Shown here: one piece after another, positions 52,741-60,840 of the stretch | How the letters are laid out: each line of letters opens with the position of its first letter | How positions within the stretch are numbered: the first letter of the stretch is position 1 | NCBI GenBank assembly: GCA_913056235.1 | Contig: CAJXMW010000001.1 | Span: forward strand, 992,001 to 1,056,000 | Direction of reading: 5' to 3' | Length of the DNA stretch: 64,000 nt | Source: an uncultured Fodinibius sp. | GTDB lineage: Bacteria > Bacteroidota > Rhodothermia > Balneolales > Balneolaceae | The notes under the pieces: model-generated | What the model saw: the letters and a program-made list of their open reading frames with translations, nothing else | What the model was told of the DNA's origin: nothing | Databases searched by the model: none | Position numbers and translations under genes: made by a program

Positions 52741-52776
52741 CTTCATCTGGGTTCTGAGTTTGAAGCCTGATGAATT
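52741..52776. repeat. 36-base palindromic repeat, copy B
   Basis: Second copy of the repeat at 17778-17814 (33 of 36 bases the same, same orientation). Arms TTCATC/GATGAA are kept; the inner arm GGGTT/AAGCC has one extra mismatch, so its stem is weaker than in copy A. It also lies just past a rightward gene end, before a convergent gene. Confidence 0.7.
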
Positions 52777-52803
52777 GTAATATAAGATGATAATTATCTT
52801 AAA

Positions 52804-53181
52804 TTATCGTCCCGGACTAAAAGCGTCCTCGAAATGTTTGATGTCGGGAGCTTCATTCTCATCCTGCAGAATGGAAATCACATCAAAACGAACGGGCACC
52901 CCGTCCATTTTGCGCTCGTAGATCCAGGCTTCGGCTGCCTTATACACATTCTGGATCTTTTCCTCATCCACATACTCTTCTGGTTCGCCATAACGGTTGC
53001 TCGAGCGGGTCTTAACCTCGGCAAAAATGATCCAGGAGTCATTGTCATAGGCTACAATATCAACTTCTGCACGCTCAAAGTGATAGTTTTGGTCCAGAAT
53101 AGTATAGCCTTTGGATTCCAGGTATGCTGCGGCAATCTCTTCGCCTTCGTCACCGATTTCTCTCGTGGTTTTGTCGCTCAT
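52804..53181 (-). CDS. YraN family (UPF0102) endonuclease-like protein
   Basis: Small protein of 125 residues. It has the YraN core GDEGEEIAAAYLESKGYTILDQNYHFERAEVDIVAYDNDSWIIFAEVKTRSS (in part): an E-D-ExK restriction-endonuclease-like set in which Glu, Asp and the EVK pair line the metal site. The function of the family is uncertain; members are thought to act in DNA recombination or repair, or to be inactive. It overlaps the end of the GbsR-type regulator gene by 4 bases, as the last gene of a three-gene leftward operon. Confidence 0.9.
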   Translation of the reverse strand: MSDKTTREIGDEGEEIAAAYLESKGYTILDQNYHFERAEVDIVAYDNDSWIIFAEVKTRSSNRYGEPEEYVDEEKIQNVYKAAEAWIYERKMDGVPVRFDVISILQDENEAPDIKHFEDAFSPGR

Positions 53182-53774
53182 TGCTGCTCAGTTGGTTCTT
53201 CAGAGTCAGTTCCGGATCCTGTGATCGAGTGCTTCATCTCGGCCAGTTTTACGAGATGTTTTAAAAACTTCAGATTCTTTTTGTTGATGTAAGGCAGCAG
53301 CGCTTCGGTGAAGCGTTCGAACATCTCCAAGAATTCAGTAAAGTTCTCAATGCGTTCCTGGAAGGCGGCTTCCTCATCAGAAAGAGATTCTTTTTCTTCG
53401 AGAAGTGATAGCGTTTCGTTGAGATTTTCTCGAATGGGTGCTACTTCGCGCTGCTGACGCTCGCTGATGATAGTAGAAACGATATTCCAGACGTCCTTTT
53501 CGGCCGTGTAATAATCTTTTCGCTTGCCCTTGAAATGCACTTTGTGAATCAGCTGCCACTGCAACAAGTTGCGCAAGTTCATGTTGGCGTTGCCGCGGCT
53601 GATGTCAAGCTGCTCCATGATAGCATCGGTATCAAGTGGATCAGACTCAGCGTAAAGCAGTGCGTGAATCTGCGCCATGGTTCGATTGATGCCCCAGGCC
53701 GATGCCATTTCTCCCCAAAGCAATATAAATTGCTCTAAGGCCTCTTCATGCGTTTGGGAGCGATCAGGAGTCAC
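53178..53774 (-). CDS. GbsR/MarR-type transcriptional regulator
   Basis: DNA-binding protein of 198 residues. The winged-helix domain (about 25-95) has MAQIHALLYAESDPLDTDAIMEQLDISRGNANMNLRNLLQW (in part), with the LDISRGNANMNLRNL recognition helix typical of GbsR-like regulators of osmolyte uptake or synthesis. The C-terminal half is a long, acidic coiled coil likely used for dimerisation. It lies between the FmdB-like gene (3 bases upstream) and yraN. An inverted repeat lies just before the FmdB-like gene and could be its own operator. The ligand and targets are unknown. Confidence 0.82.
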   Translation of the reverse strand: MTPDRSQTHEEALEQFILLWGEMASAWGINRTMAQIHALLYAESDPLDTDAIMEQLDISRGNANMNLRNLLQWQLIHKVHFKGKRKDYYTAEKDVWNIVSTIISERQQREVAPIRENLNETLSLLEEKESLSDEEAAFQERIENFTEFLEMFERFTEALLPYINKKNLKFLKHLVKLAEMKHSITGSGTDSEEPTEQQ

Positions 53775-53777
53775 GGG

Positions 53778-54035
53778 TTAACTGTCTGAGCTGTTTTCTG
53801 AAGATGCTGATGATTCCGATTCACCATTATCGGACGATTCGTTGGAGCCGTTTTTGCCATTCTTATAGTCGTTCACGTAGAAGCCTTCGCCTTTATAGAC
53901 CACACCTCCGCCGCCCGAAATGACGCGCTTCACTTTTTGGCCGGTTTCTGGACATTCTTCCAACGCATCGTCTTTAATACTTTGTCGTACTTCAAAAGTC
54001 GTTCCGTCTTCGCGTTTGTACTTGTATGTAGGCAT
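53778..54035 (-). CDS. FmdB-family protein that has lost most zinc cysteines
   Basis: Protein of 85 residues. Its frame follows the FmdB/zinc-ribbon family (MPTYKYKREDG, FEVRQSIKDDALEECPETGQKV, KRVISGGGGVVYKGEGFYVNDY), but of the usual four zinc cysteines only one remains (ECPET). A Ser/Glu/Asn-rich tail of about 25 residues follows. The original family has no firm role; loss of the metal site suggests a changed or structural role here. First gene of the operon fmdB-like / gbsR / yraN; a palindrome lies upstream. Confidence 0.8.
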   Translation of the reverse strand: MPTYKYKREDGTTFEVRQSIKDDALEECPETGQKVKRVISGGGGVVYKGEGFYVNDYKNGKNGSNESSDNGESESSASSENSSDS

Positions 54036-54062
54036 AGTTCCTTAATTTCTTTATCGTTTAGC

Positions 54063-54086
54063 GCACAATATCTGCATAAATTGTGC
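54063..54086. promoter_or_regulatory. Inverted repeat before the FmdB-like/GbsR operon (possible operator)
   Basis: GCACAAT (54063-54069) and ATTGTGC (54080-54086) are perfect inverted repeats 10 bases apart, spanning 24 bases and ending 28 bases before the FmdB-like start. That size and position fit a dimeric winged-helix regulator such as the GbsR-type protein coded in the same operon. Confidence 0.4.
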
Positions 54087-54119
54087 CAAAGTCGTTTGCT
54101 GGTACAAAATTGCAGGTTT

Positions 54120-55313
54120 TTAGGATAATGCTGTAAGTCCTGCTTTGAGGCGTTCCATGGCTTTGTCCAGCTCCTCCATCGACGCGGCATAACTCAGGCG
54201 CAGGCCGTTGGGTTCGCCAAAAGCATCGCCCGGCACGGCCGCCAGTCCATGTTCCTCGATCAGATACATGCAGAGCTCGGTGCTGTTTTCAATGGTTCGG
54301 CCGTTATCCGTTGACTTGCCGAGGTAGTGTGAGACATCCGGAAAGACATAAAATGCTCCGGATGGTTTGAAGCATTTGACGCCTTCAATATTTGAAAGCT
54401 CATTGATGATAAAATCGCGACGCTTTTTGAAGGCTTCTCTCATCTTGTGAACGGCATCGAGGCTACCGGCATAAGCCGCTTCGCCTGCTTTTTGGGAGAT
54501 ACATGATGGAGCTGAGGTTTCCTGGCTCTGGATCTTGGCTACTGCATCAGCAAACTCCTGCGGGGCTGCCAGGTATCCCAAGCGCCAGCCGGTCATCGCA
54601 AAACCTTTTGAAAACCCGTTGATCAGCACTGTCCGTTCTTTGAGTTCCGGTGCCACGTTCAGGATGCTGACGTGCTCATCCTCAAAAATGATATACTCGT
54701 AAATTTCGTCAGAGATGATGTTCACCTCAGGATGATCATTCAGCACATCCGCCAGTGCTCTCAGTTCATCAGCCGTGTAGCGGGTCCCTGTGGGATTGGA
54801 GGGAGAACAAAGCATTACCGCCTTGGTGTTTTCGGTAATGGCATCTTCGAGCTGCTTTGGGGTCATCCGGTAGTTGTTTTCAAAGGATGAGCGCACGGTA
54901 ACGGGCGTCCCGCCGGCCACGTTTACCATCTGCGGATAGGAAACCCAATACGGCGCGGGAATAATGACTTCGTCGCCTTCATCAATCATAGCCAGCATGC
55001 TAAAGCCCAGCGCCTGCTTGGCGCCATTGGTGCATACGATCTGGGAAGGATCGTAGTCGAGATTGTTATCCCGCTGAAGTTTGTTTGAAATATTTTCACG
55101 CAGTTCTGGCGTCCCGGTATTCATGGTATAACCGTGGAACCCATTGTTAATGGCCTTGATGGCATTTTCACAAATGTGTTTGGGCGTTTTAAAATCAGGT
55201 TCACCGGCACTTAGTGAAATGACGGATTTACCCTGTCGTTTGAGCTCTTTGGCTTTGGCCGAGATAGCTAACGTTTCGGATGGAGATACCGACTGCGCGC
55301 GCTTTGAAATCAT
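54120..55313 (-). CDS. Aspartate aminotransferase (PLP-dependent, class I)
   Basis: Class I/II aminotransferase of 397 residues, resembling the aspartate/prephenate aminotransferases of the I-gamma group (AspB-like). It has SLSAGEPDFKTPKHI near the N terminus, CTNGAKQALG, the NPTGTRY block that binds the substrate carboxylate, the PLP lysine in INGFSKGFAMTGWRLGYLAAP (about residue 237) and the C-terminal arginine in NGLRLSYAAS. It moves amino groups between aspartate or glutamate and oxo acids. It lies downstream of coaD on the same strand, with a GC-rich hairpin between them. Confidence 0.9.
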   Translation of the reverse strand: MISKRAQSVSPSETLAISAKAKELKRQGKSVISLSAGEPDFKTPKHICENAIKAINNGFHGYTMNTGTPELRENISNKLQRDNNLDYDPSQIVCTNGAKQALGFSMLAMIDEGDEVIIPAPYWVSYPQMVNVAGGTPVTVRSSFENNYRMTPKQLEDAITENTKAVMLCSPSNPTGTRYTADELRALADVLNDHPEVNIISDEIYEYIIFEDEHVSILNVAPELKERTVLINGFSKGFAMTGWRLGYLAAPQEFADAVAKIQSQETSAPSCISQKAGEAAYAGSLDAVHKMREAFKKRRDFIINELSNIEGVKCFKPSGAFYVFPDVSHYLGKSTDNGRTIENSTELCMYLIEEHGLAAVPGDAFGEPNGLRLSYAASMEELDKAMERLKAGLTALS

Positions 55314-55401
55314 GATGTTATGGATGAGTTGCTAATGCAGATTTAGAAAGTACTGAAAATAGAAAAAAGCGCACTCTAATTCTATTGCGGCTTTTTAACT
55401 T

Positions 55402-55426
55402 CCCCGGCACTTCTAAAGTGCCGGGG
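55402..55426. other. GC-rich 11-base-pair hairpin between coaD and aminotransferase genes
   Basis: CCCCGGCACTT (55402-55412) pairs perfectly with AAGTGCCGGGG (55416-55426), loop CTA. No T tract follows on either strand, unlike a standard terminator. It lies in the leftward transcript just past coaD, so it may stabilise the 3' end or partly uncouple the downstream aminotransferase. Confidence 0.55.
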
Positions 55427-55437
55427 ACATGTAAAAA

Positions 55438-55944
55438 CTATTGCAACTCTTTCTGATCTTTATACTTGTCGTGCAATGCTTCTGCCACATGCTGGGGTAC
55501 AAAAGAGGAGAGGTCGCCATCCCAGTAGGCAATTTCTTTGACCAGGGAGGCGGAGATAAAGGTGAGCTGCTCGTTGGGCATCAAAAACACAGTATCCACA
55601 TCGGGGGCCAGCCGACGATTGGTAAGCGCCATGCGGAACTCGTATTCAAAATCGGAGACCTGCCGGACGCCCCGTACCAGCGTCTGGGCGTCTTTTTCTT
55701 TAGCGAAATCGACCAACAGGCCGGTAAACTGCTGGATCTCCACGCGTTCAGCCCACTCCTTGTCTTCCAGGCATTCGGCAATCAGTGCTTCGCGTTCATC
55801 CCCGGAAAAGACTGTGTCTTTCTTACTATTAATAGCAATAGTGATGATAACCTTGTCGAACAGTTCGGTCGCCCGCTCCAGGATGTCAAGGTGTCCGTAC
55901 GTGATGGGATCAAACGAGCCGGGGTAGAGTGCCAGCGTTTCCAT
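55438..55944 (-). CDS. coaD: Phosphopantetheine adenylyltransferase
   Basis: Fourth step of coenzyme A synthesis: joins 4'-phosphopantetheine to AMP from ATP. Of 168 residues, normal size. It has the nucleotidyltransferase motif LYPGSFDPITYGHLDILERA (its TxGH-like part YGHLD), VRGVRQVSDFEYEFRMALTNR and ISASLVKEIAYWDG (family ISSSLVKEIA). All catalytic positions are in place. It lies 15 bases after rsmD on the same strand, the common rsmD-coaD pairing. Confidence 0.96.
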   Translation of the reverse strand: METLALYPGSFDPITYGHLDILERATELFDKVIITIAINSKKDTVFSGDEREALIAECLEDKEWAERVEIQQFTGLLVDFAKEKDAQTLVRGVRQVSDFEYEFRMALTNRRLAPDVDTVFLMPNEQLTFISASLVKEIAYWDGDLSSFVPQHVAEALHDKYKDQKELQ

Positions 55945-55959
55945 AAAATGTTGATTTGG

Positions 55960-56514
55960 TTAAAATTCGATTCCTTCCTCGGCCAGAAAAATACTTAGGT
56001 GCGTACGGCCATACTCTTTGTAATAGGCGCAATGTGGATGATCCGTAAAGTCGTGTCGCTTGTCATGTTCAAGCAGCATCCATCCACCTTCGGCCAGCCA
56101 GCCGTCGCTGGTGATCGTGTCGATCATCTCGTGCATGTGCTCATAGTCATAAGGGGGATCCGAAAAAATAATATCGTAGGGCAGGGGCATGCCCTCCAGG
56201 AATTTTTCCACCGGCGACGTTACCGTGCGAATCTGATCCGAAATTTCAAACTCGCGTCCCACACTTTCGATATGACGGATGTTGCGGCGATCGTTATCCA
56301 CAAACAGAACTTTGGATGCCCCCCTTGAAATTGCTTCTACTCCCAGGTTGCCGGAGCCTGCAAACAGATCCAGCACATTAGCTCCGCGGATATATTTGCG
56401 GGCATCAAGGACAGAGAAGAGCCCTTCTTTGGTACGGGCGGCGGTGGGACGAACGTTCAGGGTATTGGGAATATTAATTTGACGTCCCTTGAGTGTACCG
56501 GTGATGATGCGCAT
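55960..56514 (-). CDS. rsmD: 16S rRNA (guanine(966)-N2)-methyltransferase RsmD
   Basis: SAM-dependent methyltransferase of 184 residues. It has the start block MRIITGTLKGRQI with RPTAARTKEGLFSVL, the SAM site NVLDLFAGSGNLGVEAISRGA and the catalytic DPPYDYE motif (residues about 121-127), matching RsmD, which methylates G966 in 16S rRNA. It is followed 15 bases later by coaD. The 211 bases between it and the DUF3822 gene upstream hold no gene, only a short GAGAGT/ACTCTC hairpin at 56633-56647. Confidence 0.93.
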   Translation of the reverse strand: MRIITGTLKGRQINIPNTLNVRPTAARTKEGLFSVLDARKYIRGANVLDLFAGSGNLGVEAISRGASKVLFVDNDRRNIRHIESVGREFEISDQIRTVTSPVEKFLEGMPLPYDIIFSDPPYDYEHMHEMIDTITSDGWLAEGGWMLLEHDKRHDFTDHPHCAYYKEYGRTHLSIFLAEEGIEF

Positions 56515-56725
56515 GTAACTATGAGTTTGTGGTGATCAGTACTGCTGAAACGGAAGGTAAGAAAAATTATAGAATCCAATAAGCTTGGAGCAGGTATTTG
56601 GTACAAGGTATATGTTCCATAAGCTGTAGGAGAGTTGCACTCTCGAACCGTCAAAACAGGAAGAAGGAGTATAACGCCTTTTTAGCTGGTTCCAATTTCC
56701 CTATAACTTATTTCCTTATACCAAC

Positions 56726-57589
56726 TCAGTCGTAATCCAGGGCCAGCATCATGGCGGGAAAGGCATTTTCCAAGTTGAAGCCATAGGTTTGTTCATCAGC
56801 CTGCACCTGAATCTTGTCTAGTGTATCCATCTTGGTGACGCTTCCGGCTTCATCCCAGAAAGGCTGCAGGATTTCAATCACATGGAAGGCCTCTTTGCCA
56901 TACACATAAATTTCCTCATGGAGCCCCTGCATCCAGTTGAGTTCTTTGCTGTGTTGCAGCCACAGATAAGGCAGGTCGTGAATTTCATCGAAGGTAATAT
57001 AGGTAGCGCCACGCAATTTGCCGAGGATAAATGAAGCCACCGATATGCAATTTTGGAAACAGCAGATAGTAATAAACGATCCCCCTGGGTTGGCGTGTTG
57101 CACCCAGCGCGAGCCGATTTCGAAATCGCTGATCAGATCGGTGGTAGAAGCGTTGGACGCCAGCTTTTGCATCCCTTTGAAGGCTTTTTCGGTACGGAGC
57201 AACAGGAATTTGTAATCCTGATTGCTCAGGTTATACCAGGTGGGATGAATGTCTTTCCGATCCATACCACTCATGAGGATATTGATATGCTTTTCCCGCT
57301 CATCAGAATTGTCGTAGACAATCTTGGGGACGGCGGTCCAGCATTCTTGGGTAGGGAATGACAGGATCCGAAGATGGTTAACCTCGTATTCCTGCTGAAC
57401 TTGATTGATGGTTTGCTGGATGCCCCGAAAATGCTGCCCGGTATCGCCAAGCAGCGCTTCGGTAACATCAAAATTGAAATCAAAACATCCTATGTGAGCC
57501 AGCTTATTAGGTTCGTGTTGATCGTTGACAGCATAAAAAAGCTGATTGCCAAAAAAGCAAAGCCCTAAGCTAGGATGTTGTTCGCCCAT
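56726..57589 (-). CDS. DUF3822 family protein
   Basis: Protein of 287 residues of a family seen almost only in Bacteroidota-type genomes, usually beside rsmD, as here (its end is 211 bases before rsmD). It has an RNase-H/actin-like feel: SLGLCFFGNQLFYAVND at the N terminus, then a second repeat-like half near residue 150 (GGSFITICCFQNCISVASFILGKLRGATYITFDEI in part). This resembles a duplicated ATPase fold like PilM or ASKHA proteins, but I cannot confirm active residues. A cytoplasmic location is likely. It lies 6 bases after the pseudopilin-like gene. Function unknown. Confidence 0.8.
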   Translation of the reverse strand: MGEQHPSLGLCFFGNQLFYAVNDQHEPNKLAHIGCFDFNFDVTEALLGDTGQHFRGIQQTINQVQQEYEVNHLRILSFPTQECWTAVPKIVYDNSDEREKHINILMSGMDRKDIHPTWYNLSNQDYKFLLLRTEKAFKGMQKLASNASTTDLISDFEIGSRWVQHANPGGSFITICCFQNCISVASFILGKLRGATYITFDEIHDLPYLWLQHSKELNWMQGLHEEIYVYGKEAFHVIEILQPFWDEAGSVTKMDTLDKIQVQADEQTYGFNLENAFPAMMLALDYD

Positions 57590-57595
57590 CTTTCA

Positions 57596-58075
57596 TTATT
57601 CCCAACTGGCGGCATTAAGGTTTGTAGTATTTTCAAGAGAGCCAATCTTGTCTTCGGTCGCGGGATCCTTCAGCAAATAAATTTGAGGACGCAGCGTATC
57701 GTTGAGCGTATATTCGAACTTTGGATGAGGAGGCCGTGGTGAATAAATCAGAGAATCCGGGTTGTAGCTTGCATTTGAATTCTTAGGAGCAAACAAAGAA
57801 TCACCTCTGGCTACCATCATTGAATCGGTCTTCAAAAACTTAACCAAAGTATCGAGTCCACCTTCAGTGGGAGGGAAGTTTCCTATCTTGCGCTCATATT
57901 GAACAAGAGCATCACGAACAGACCCCATCCGGTAGCGGACTTTTTTGGTCATTTGCTCACGTTCAACAACTTCTTGATAGGGATCAACAATAGAATGGTA
58001 GAGGTAGTATCCCAGAACGACGATAATAATGCCGAGTGCAATGCTTAACAATCGATTACGCTTTTCAATATCCAT
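57596..58075 (-). CDS. GspG/pseudopilin-like single-pass membrane protein
   Basis: Bitopic protein of 159 residues: one membrane helix (residues about 10-28, LLSIALGIIIVVLGYYLYH) and a periplasmic part. The block SVRDALVQYERKIGNFPPTEGGLDTLVKFL (in part) resembles the major pseudopilin GspG segment (ALxxYxxxxGxYPTTEQGLxALV). But the classical prepilin peptidase site (Gly before Phe, Glu at position 5) is missing, so it may be an uncleaved relative. No other secretion or pilus gene is near. It lies 6 bases upstream of the DUF3822 gene, which also resembles an actin-like (PilM-like) protein. Confidence 0.68.
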   Translation of the reverse strand: MDIEKRNRLLSIALGIIIVVLGYYLYHSIVDPYQEVVEREQMTKKVRYRMGSVRDALVQYERKIGNFPPTEGGLDTLVKFLKTDSMMVARGDSLFAPKNSNASYNPDSLIYSPRPPHPKFEYTLNDTLRPQIYLLKDPATEDKIGSLENTTNLNAASWE

Positions 58076-58213
58076 GTGGAGATACGTATGTAATTATTAA
58101 AGTGGTTTCAAAATGTGACTTTGAAAATACATGCCGACTTGTTGATATGCAACTGCAAGTATAAAATGGCTTTATAGCTCATAAACTTTAATAGTTACGG
58201 CCTGTAGAAGTGG

Positions 58214-58888
58214 TTATTCCCGATGAACGGGTTTTAGATGATATACTTTTTCGATAAGATAGCTCGACAGCCCACGCCGTTGAAATTTACTAAGTTCATC
58301 CATCTTTGATTGTTCGTGCATTAACGTAAACTCAAAATGTTTCCCCAAAAGTTGATTGAGTTCTTCCTCAGTCACCGAAAAAGGAGGGCCGTTCATTTCC
58401 TCCTGATTGTATTCAAAAGTTTGTAATAGAATTTGAGTGTGTTTGCCGCAGCACTCGAGCAGCTTGCGAGCATACAGTTCACGCCTCTCGGGCGGCAGGG
58501 CCACAATCGCAGCTTTGTCATAGATAATGTCGGGCTTGGGAATTTCATTAGCCGGCAGTTTTAAGAAGTCTCCCTCCCAAAGTTCCAGTAATTCCGAGCG
58601 ATAAATGGTAAATCCGTGGCTGGCATCCTCAGTAAAATCACCAGAATGCCGGTCCATCACTTTGCGCAGTGCTTTTCGGGATACTTCAACTCCAGTGACA
58701 TGATGGCCGCGATCGGTCAGCCAGTGCAGATCCAGGCTTTTGCCACAAAGTGGAACAAGTACGTTGGTGTCTGGTTTTATAGAAAGACGGGGCCATAATT
58801 TAGTCAGCAGTGGGTATATGTCGTCCATATGCCATCCCGTGTTGTTTTTGTGCCAGCGGCTTTGCCAGTAACTAATTTCCATCGGCAA
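58214..58888 (-). CDS. Thiopurine S-methyltransferase family protein
   Basis: SAM-dependent methyltransferase of 224 residues resembling the TPMT family. It has the start block YWQSRWHKNNTGWH and the SAM site LVPLCGKSLDLHWLTDRGHHVTGVEVSRKAL (given in part), with DIIYDKAAIVALPPERRELYA later. Bacterial members methylate selenium, tellurium or thiol compounds; some act on thiopurines. Two ATG codons (58888 and 58882) are possible; the longer is given. It is divergent from the MgtC gene, with 59 bases between, and lies 138 bases upstream of the pseudopilin-like gene's end region on the same strand. Confidence 0.88.
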   Translation of the reverse strand: MPMEISYWQSRWHKNNTGWHMDDIYPLLTKLWPRLSIKPDTNVLVPLCGKSLDLHWLTDRGHHVTGVEVSRKALRKVMDRHSGDFTEDASHGFTIYRSELLELWEGDFLKLPANEIPKPDIIYDKAAIVALPPERRELYARKLLECCGKHTQILLQTFEYNQEEMNGPPFSVTEEELNQLLGKHFEFTLMHEQSKMDELSKFQRRGLSSYLIEKVYHLKPVHRE

Positions 58889-58947
58889 TAGAATTTCTCT
58901 GAAATTTTTGTAAACCTGTACTTAATCAAGAAATAAGATAACACAAA

Positions 58948-59448
58948 ATGATCAGCATAGAGTTTGATTTGATTTGGTTGCCCATCATCAAGGTGATTTT
59001 TGCCATGTTTTTGGGCGGACTGATGGGGCTGGAGCGTGAACTGGCTCAAAAACCAGCCGGTCTGCGCACGCACATGCTTGTGGCTGGGGCCTCTTCGCTG
59101 CTGGTAATACTCGGTGATGTTATGATCAAGCATTACGGTGGCAGTTCATTTGGACAAGTTATTCGGGCTGATCCCATCCGTATCATGGAGGCTATTATTA
59201 CCGGTATCAGCTTTCTCGGGGCAGGTACCATTATTTTCAGGAACCGGGATGAAACCGTCGAGGGACTCACCACAGCTGCATCAATACTGTTTGCTGCAGC
59301 AATCGGTATCGCGGTGGCCCTGCAACGCTATTTTCTTGCAGGCATACTTACCGTTATCGCCATCGTAATTTTGTTCGGCTTGGGTTATATTGAACGCTTT
59401 ATCAGACGGCTGGGAAAGCGCCTTTACGACGATAATTCCAACGAGTAA
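58948..59448 (+). CDS. MgtC/SapB family membrane protein
   Basis: Membrane protein of 166 residues with four to five helices. The first part matches MgtC/SapB: MFLGGLMGLERELAQKPAGLRTHMLVAGASSLLVILGD (in part), then RIMEAIITGISFLGAGTIIFR and VEGLTTAASILFAAAIGIAVA, the family signature. MgtC proteins take part in growth at low magnesium and in virulence, partly by binding the F1Fo ATPase; some act as regulators or transporters. A short basic tail ends it. It is 15 bases before the MATE gene on the same strand, so likely co-transcribed. Confidence 0.9.
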   Translation: MISIEFDLIWLPIIKVIFAMFLGGLMGLERELAQKPAGLRTHMLVAGASSLLVILGDVMIKHYGGSSFGQVIRADPIRIMEAIITGISFLGAGTIIFRNRDETVEGLTTAASILFAAAIGIAVALQRYFLAGILTVIAIVILFGLGYIERFIRRLGKRLYDDNSNE

Positions 59449-59463
59449 ATAAGCTCCGATCGG

Positions 59464-60777
59464 TTGAACCGGAAAATTCTTAACCTTGCGATTCCCAACA
59501 TCATCAGTAACCTTTCTGTGCCTCTTTTGGGCGCAGTAGATACCGCCCTGGTGGGGCATCTCGAAGAAGCCTACTATCTTGGAGCGATTGCCGTGGGCAG
59601 CATGATTTTTAACTTCATTTTCTGGGGATTCGGGTTCCTGCGGATGGGCACAACCGGCATCACGGCCCAAGCTTTTGGCGAAGAAAACCGCACCGAAAGC
59701 ATCATGACGCTGGCACGTGCCTTAACCGTGGCCGGCGTATTCAGCTTGCTGATTTTGTTGCTGCAGGTTTGGATTGCCGACCTCAGTTTCTGGCTCGTCG
59801 AGGCATCGCCTGAAGTGGAGCGATACACGCGCATCTATTTCAATATTCGGATTTACACGGCACCCGCCACGCTTTCACTCTATGCAATCAATGGGTGGTT
59901 CCTGGGAATGCAGAATGCCCGCTACCCGATGATTGTGACGATCTTTCTAAATGCGCTCAACATCGGGCTGGATGTACTCTTTGTGTACGGTATGGGGATG
60001 AATGTAGATGGCGTGGCCACGGGTACGCTTATCGCTCGTTACGCCGGACTAACACTGGCTGTTGTTCTGTTGGTTTACAAATACAAGGATTGGATTACCA
60101 GTTACGTGCATGAACTGCTGCTCGAGGTTGAGGCTATCAAAAACTTTTTTTCGGTCAATCGGGATATCTTCATCCGGACACTCTGCCTCATTTTTACCTT
60201 CTCGTTCTTTACGGCAAAATCAGCCGAATTTGGGGATGTAATCCTGGCGGCAAACTCTATCCTGCTACAGCTCTGGATGATGGTTTCCTACGGTGTTGAC
60301 GGTTTTGCCTATGCTGCTGAAAGTTTAATTGGACGCTATACGGGATCGCAGCAACAGAAGCGTGTAAAATTGACGGTAAAATACTGTTTTATCTGGGGCA
60401 TCGGCATTGGAATACTGGCTTCTGCGATTTACGCTATCTTTGATATACAGATTCTACGACTTTTTACTGATCAACAGGATGTAATTAATACGGCCATGGC
60501 GGTGTTTTTGTGGACTATTGCCGGGCCCACGGTAAGCAGTTTCTCCTACATTTGGGATGGCATCTTTATTGGAGCTACCGAAACGGGACCGATGCGCGAT
60601 TCGATGATTATTGCCACTGTTGTGGTATTTTTGCCTGCCTATTTCATCGGGGTGCAGTATCTTGGCAATCACGCTATTTGGCTGGCGATGACTCTTTTTA
60701 TGATTGCGCGCGGAGTAACGCTTACTTTCTATGCTCCTAAACATATTTTGCGAGCAAATGCTGCCCAAAAAACGTAA
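59464..60777 (+). CDS. MATE family efflux transporter
   Basis: Multidrug/toxin exporter of 437 residues with twelve hydrophobic helices in two halves. Family parts: LNLAIPNIISNLSVPLLGAVDTALVGHLE (in part, helix 1 with the P-x-x-x-x-x-D motif), GFLRMGTTGITAQAFGEEN and the second-half VDGFAYAAESLIGRYTG. It is a DinF-like MATE, which expels organic cations with Na+ or H+. Start: an in-frame TAA lies six codons upstream and TTG at 59464 is the only start codon before the conserved helix 1, so TTG is used. It follows the MgtC gene by 15 bases. Confidence 0.9.
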   Translation: MNRKILNLAIPNIISNLSVPLLGAVDTALVGHLEEAYYLGAIAVGSMIFNFIFWGFGFLRMGTTGITAQAFGEENRTESIMTLARALTVAGVFSLLILLLQVWIADLSFWLVEASPEVERYTRIYFNIRIYTAPATLSLYAINGWFLGMQNARYPMIVTIFLNALNIGLDVLFVYGMGMNVDGVATGTLIARYAGLTLAVVLLVYKYKDWITSYVHELLLEVEAIKNFFSVNRDIFIRTLCLIFTFSFFTAKSAEFGDVILAANSILLQLWMMVSYGVDGFAYAAESLIGRYTGSQQQKRVKLTVKYCFIWGIGIGILASAIYAIFDIQILRLFTDQQDVINTAMAVFLWTIAGPTVSSFSYIWDGIFIGATETGPMRDSMIIATVVVFLPAYFIGVQYLGNHAIWLAMTLFMIARGVTLTFYAPKHILRANAAQKT

Positions 60778-60840
60778 TTTTTAATATTGCAGTCTTAAGC
60801 AATTATTCTGTGGGTAAATGATTAGAAGGTATCTCCTGAT

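Noticed and set aside
56515-56725. A small leftward gene (65 codons) in the rsmD - DUF3822 gap
   Set aside because: The only reading is partly over rsmD and shows no domain, helix or signal; the gap looks like leader sequence with a short hairpin.
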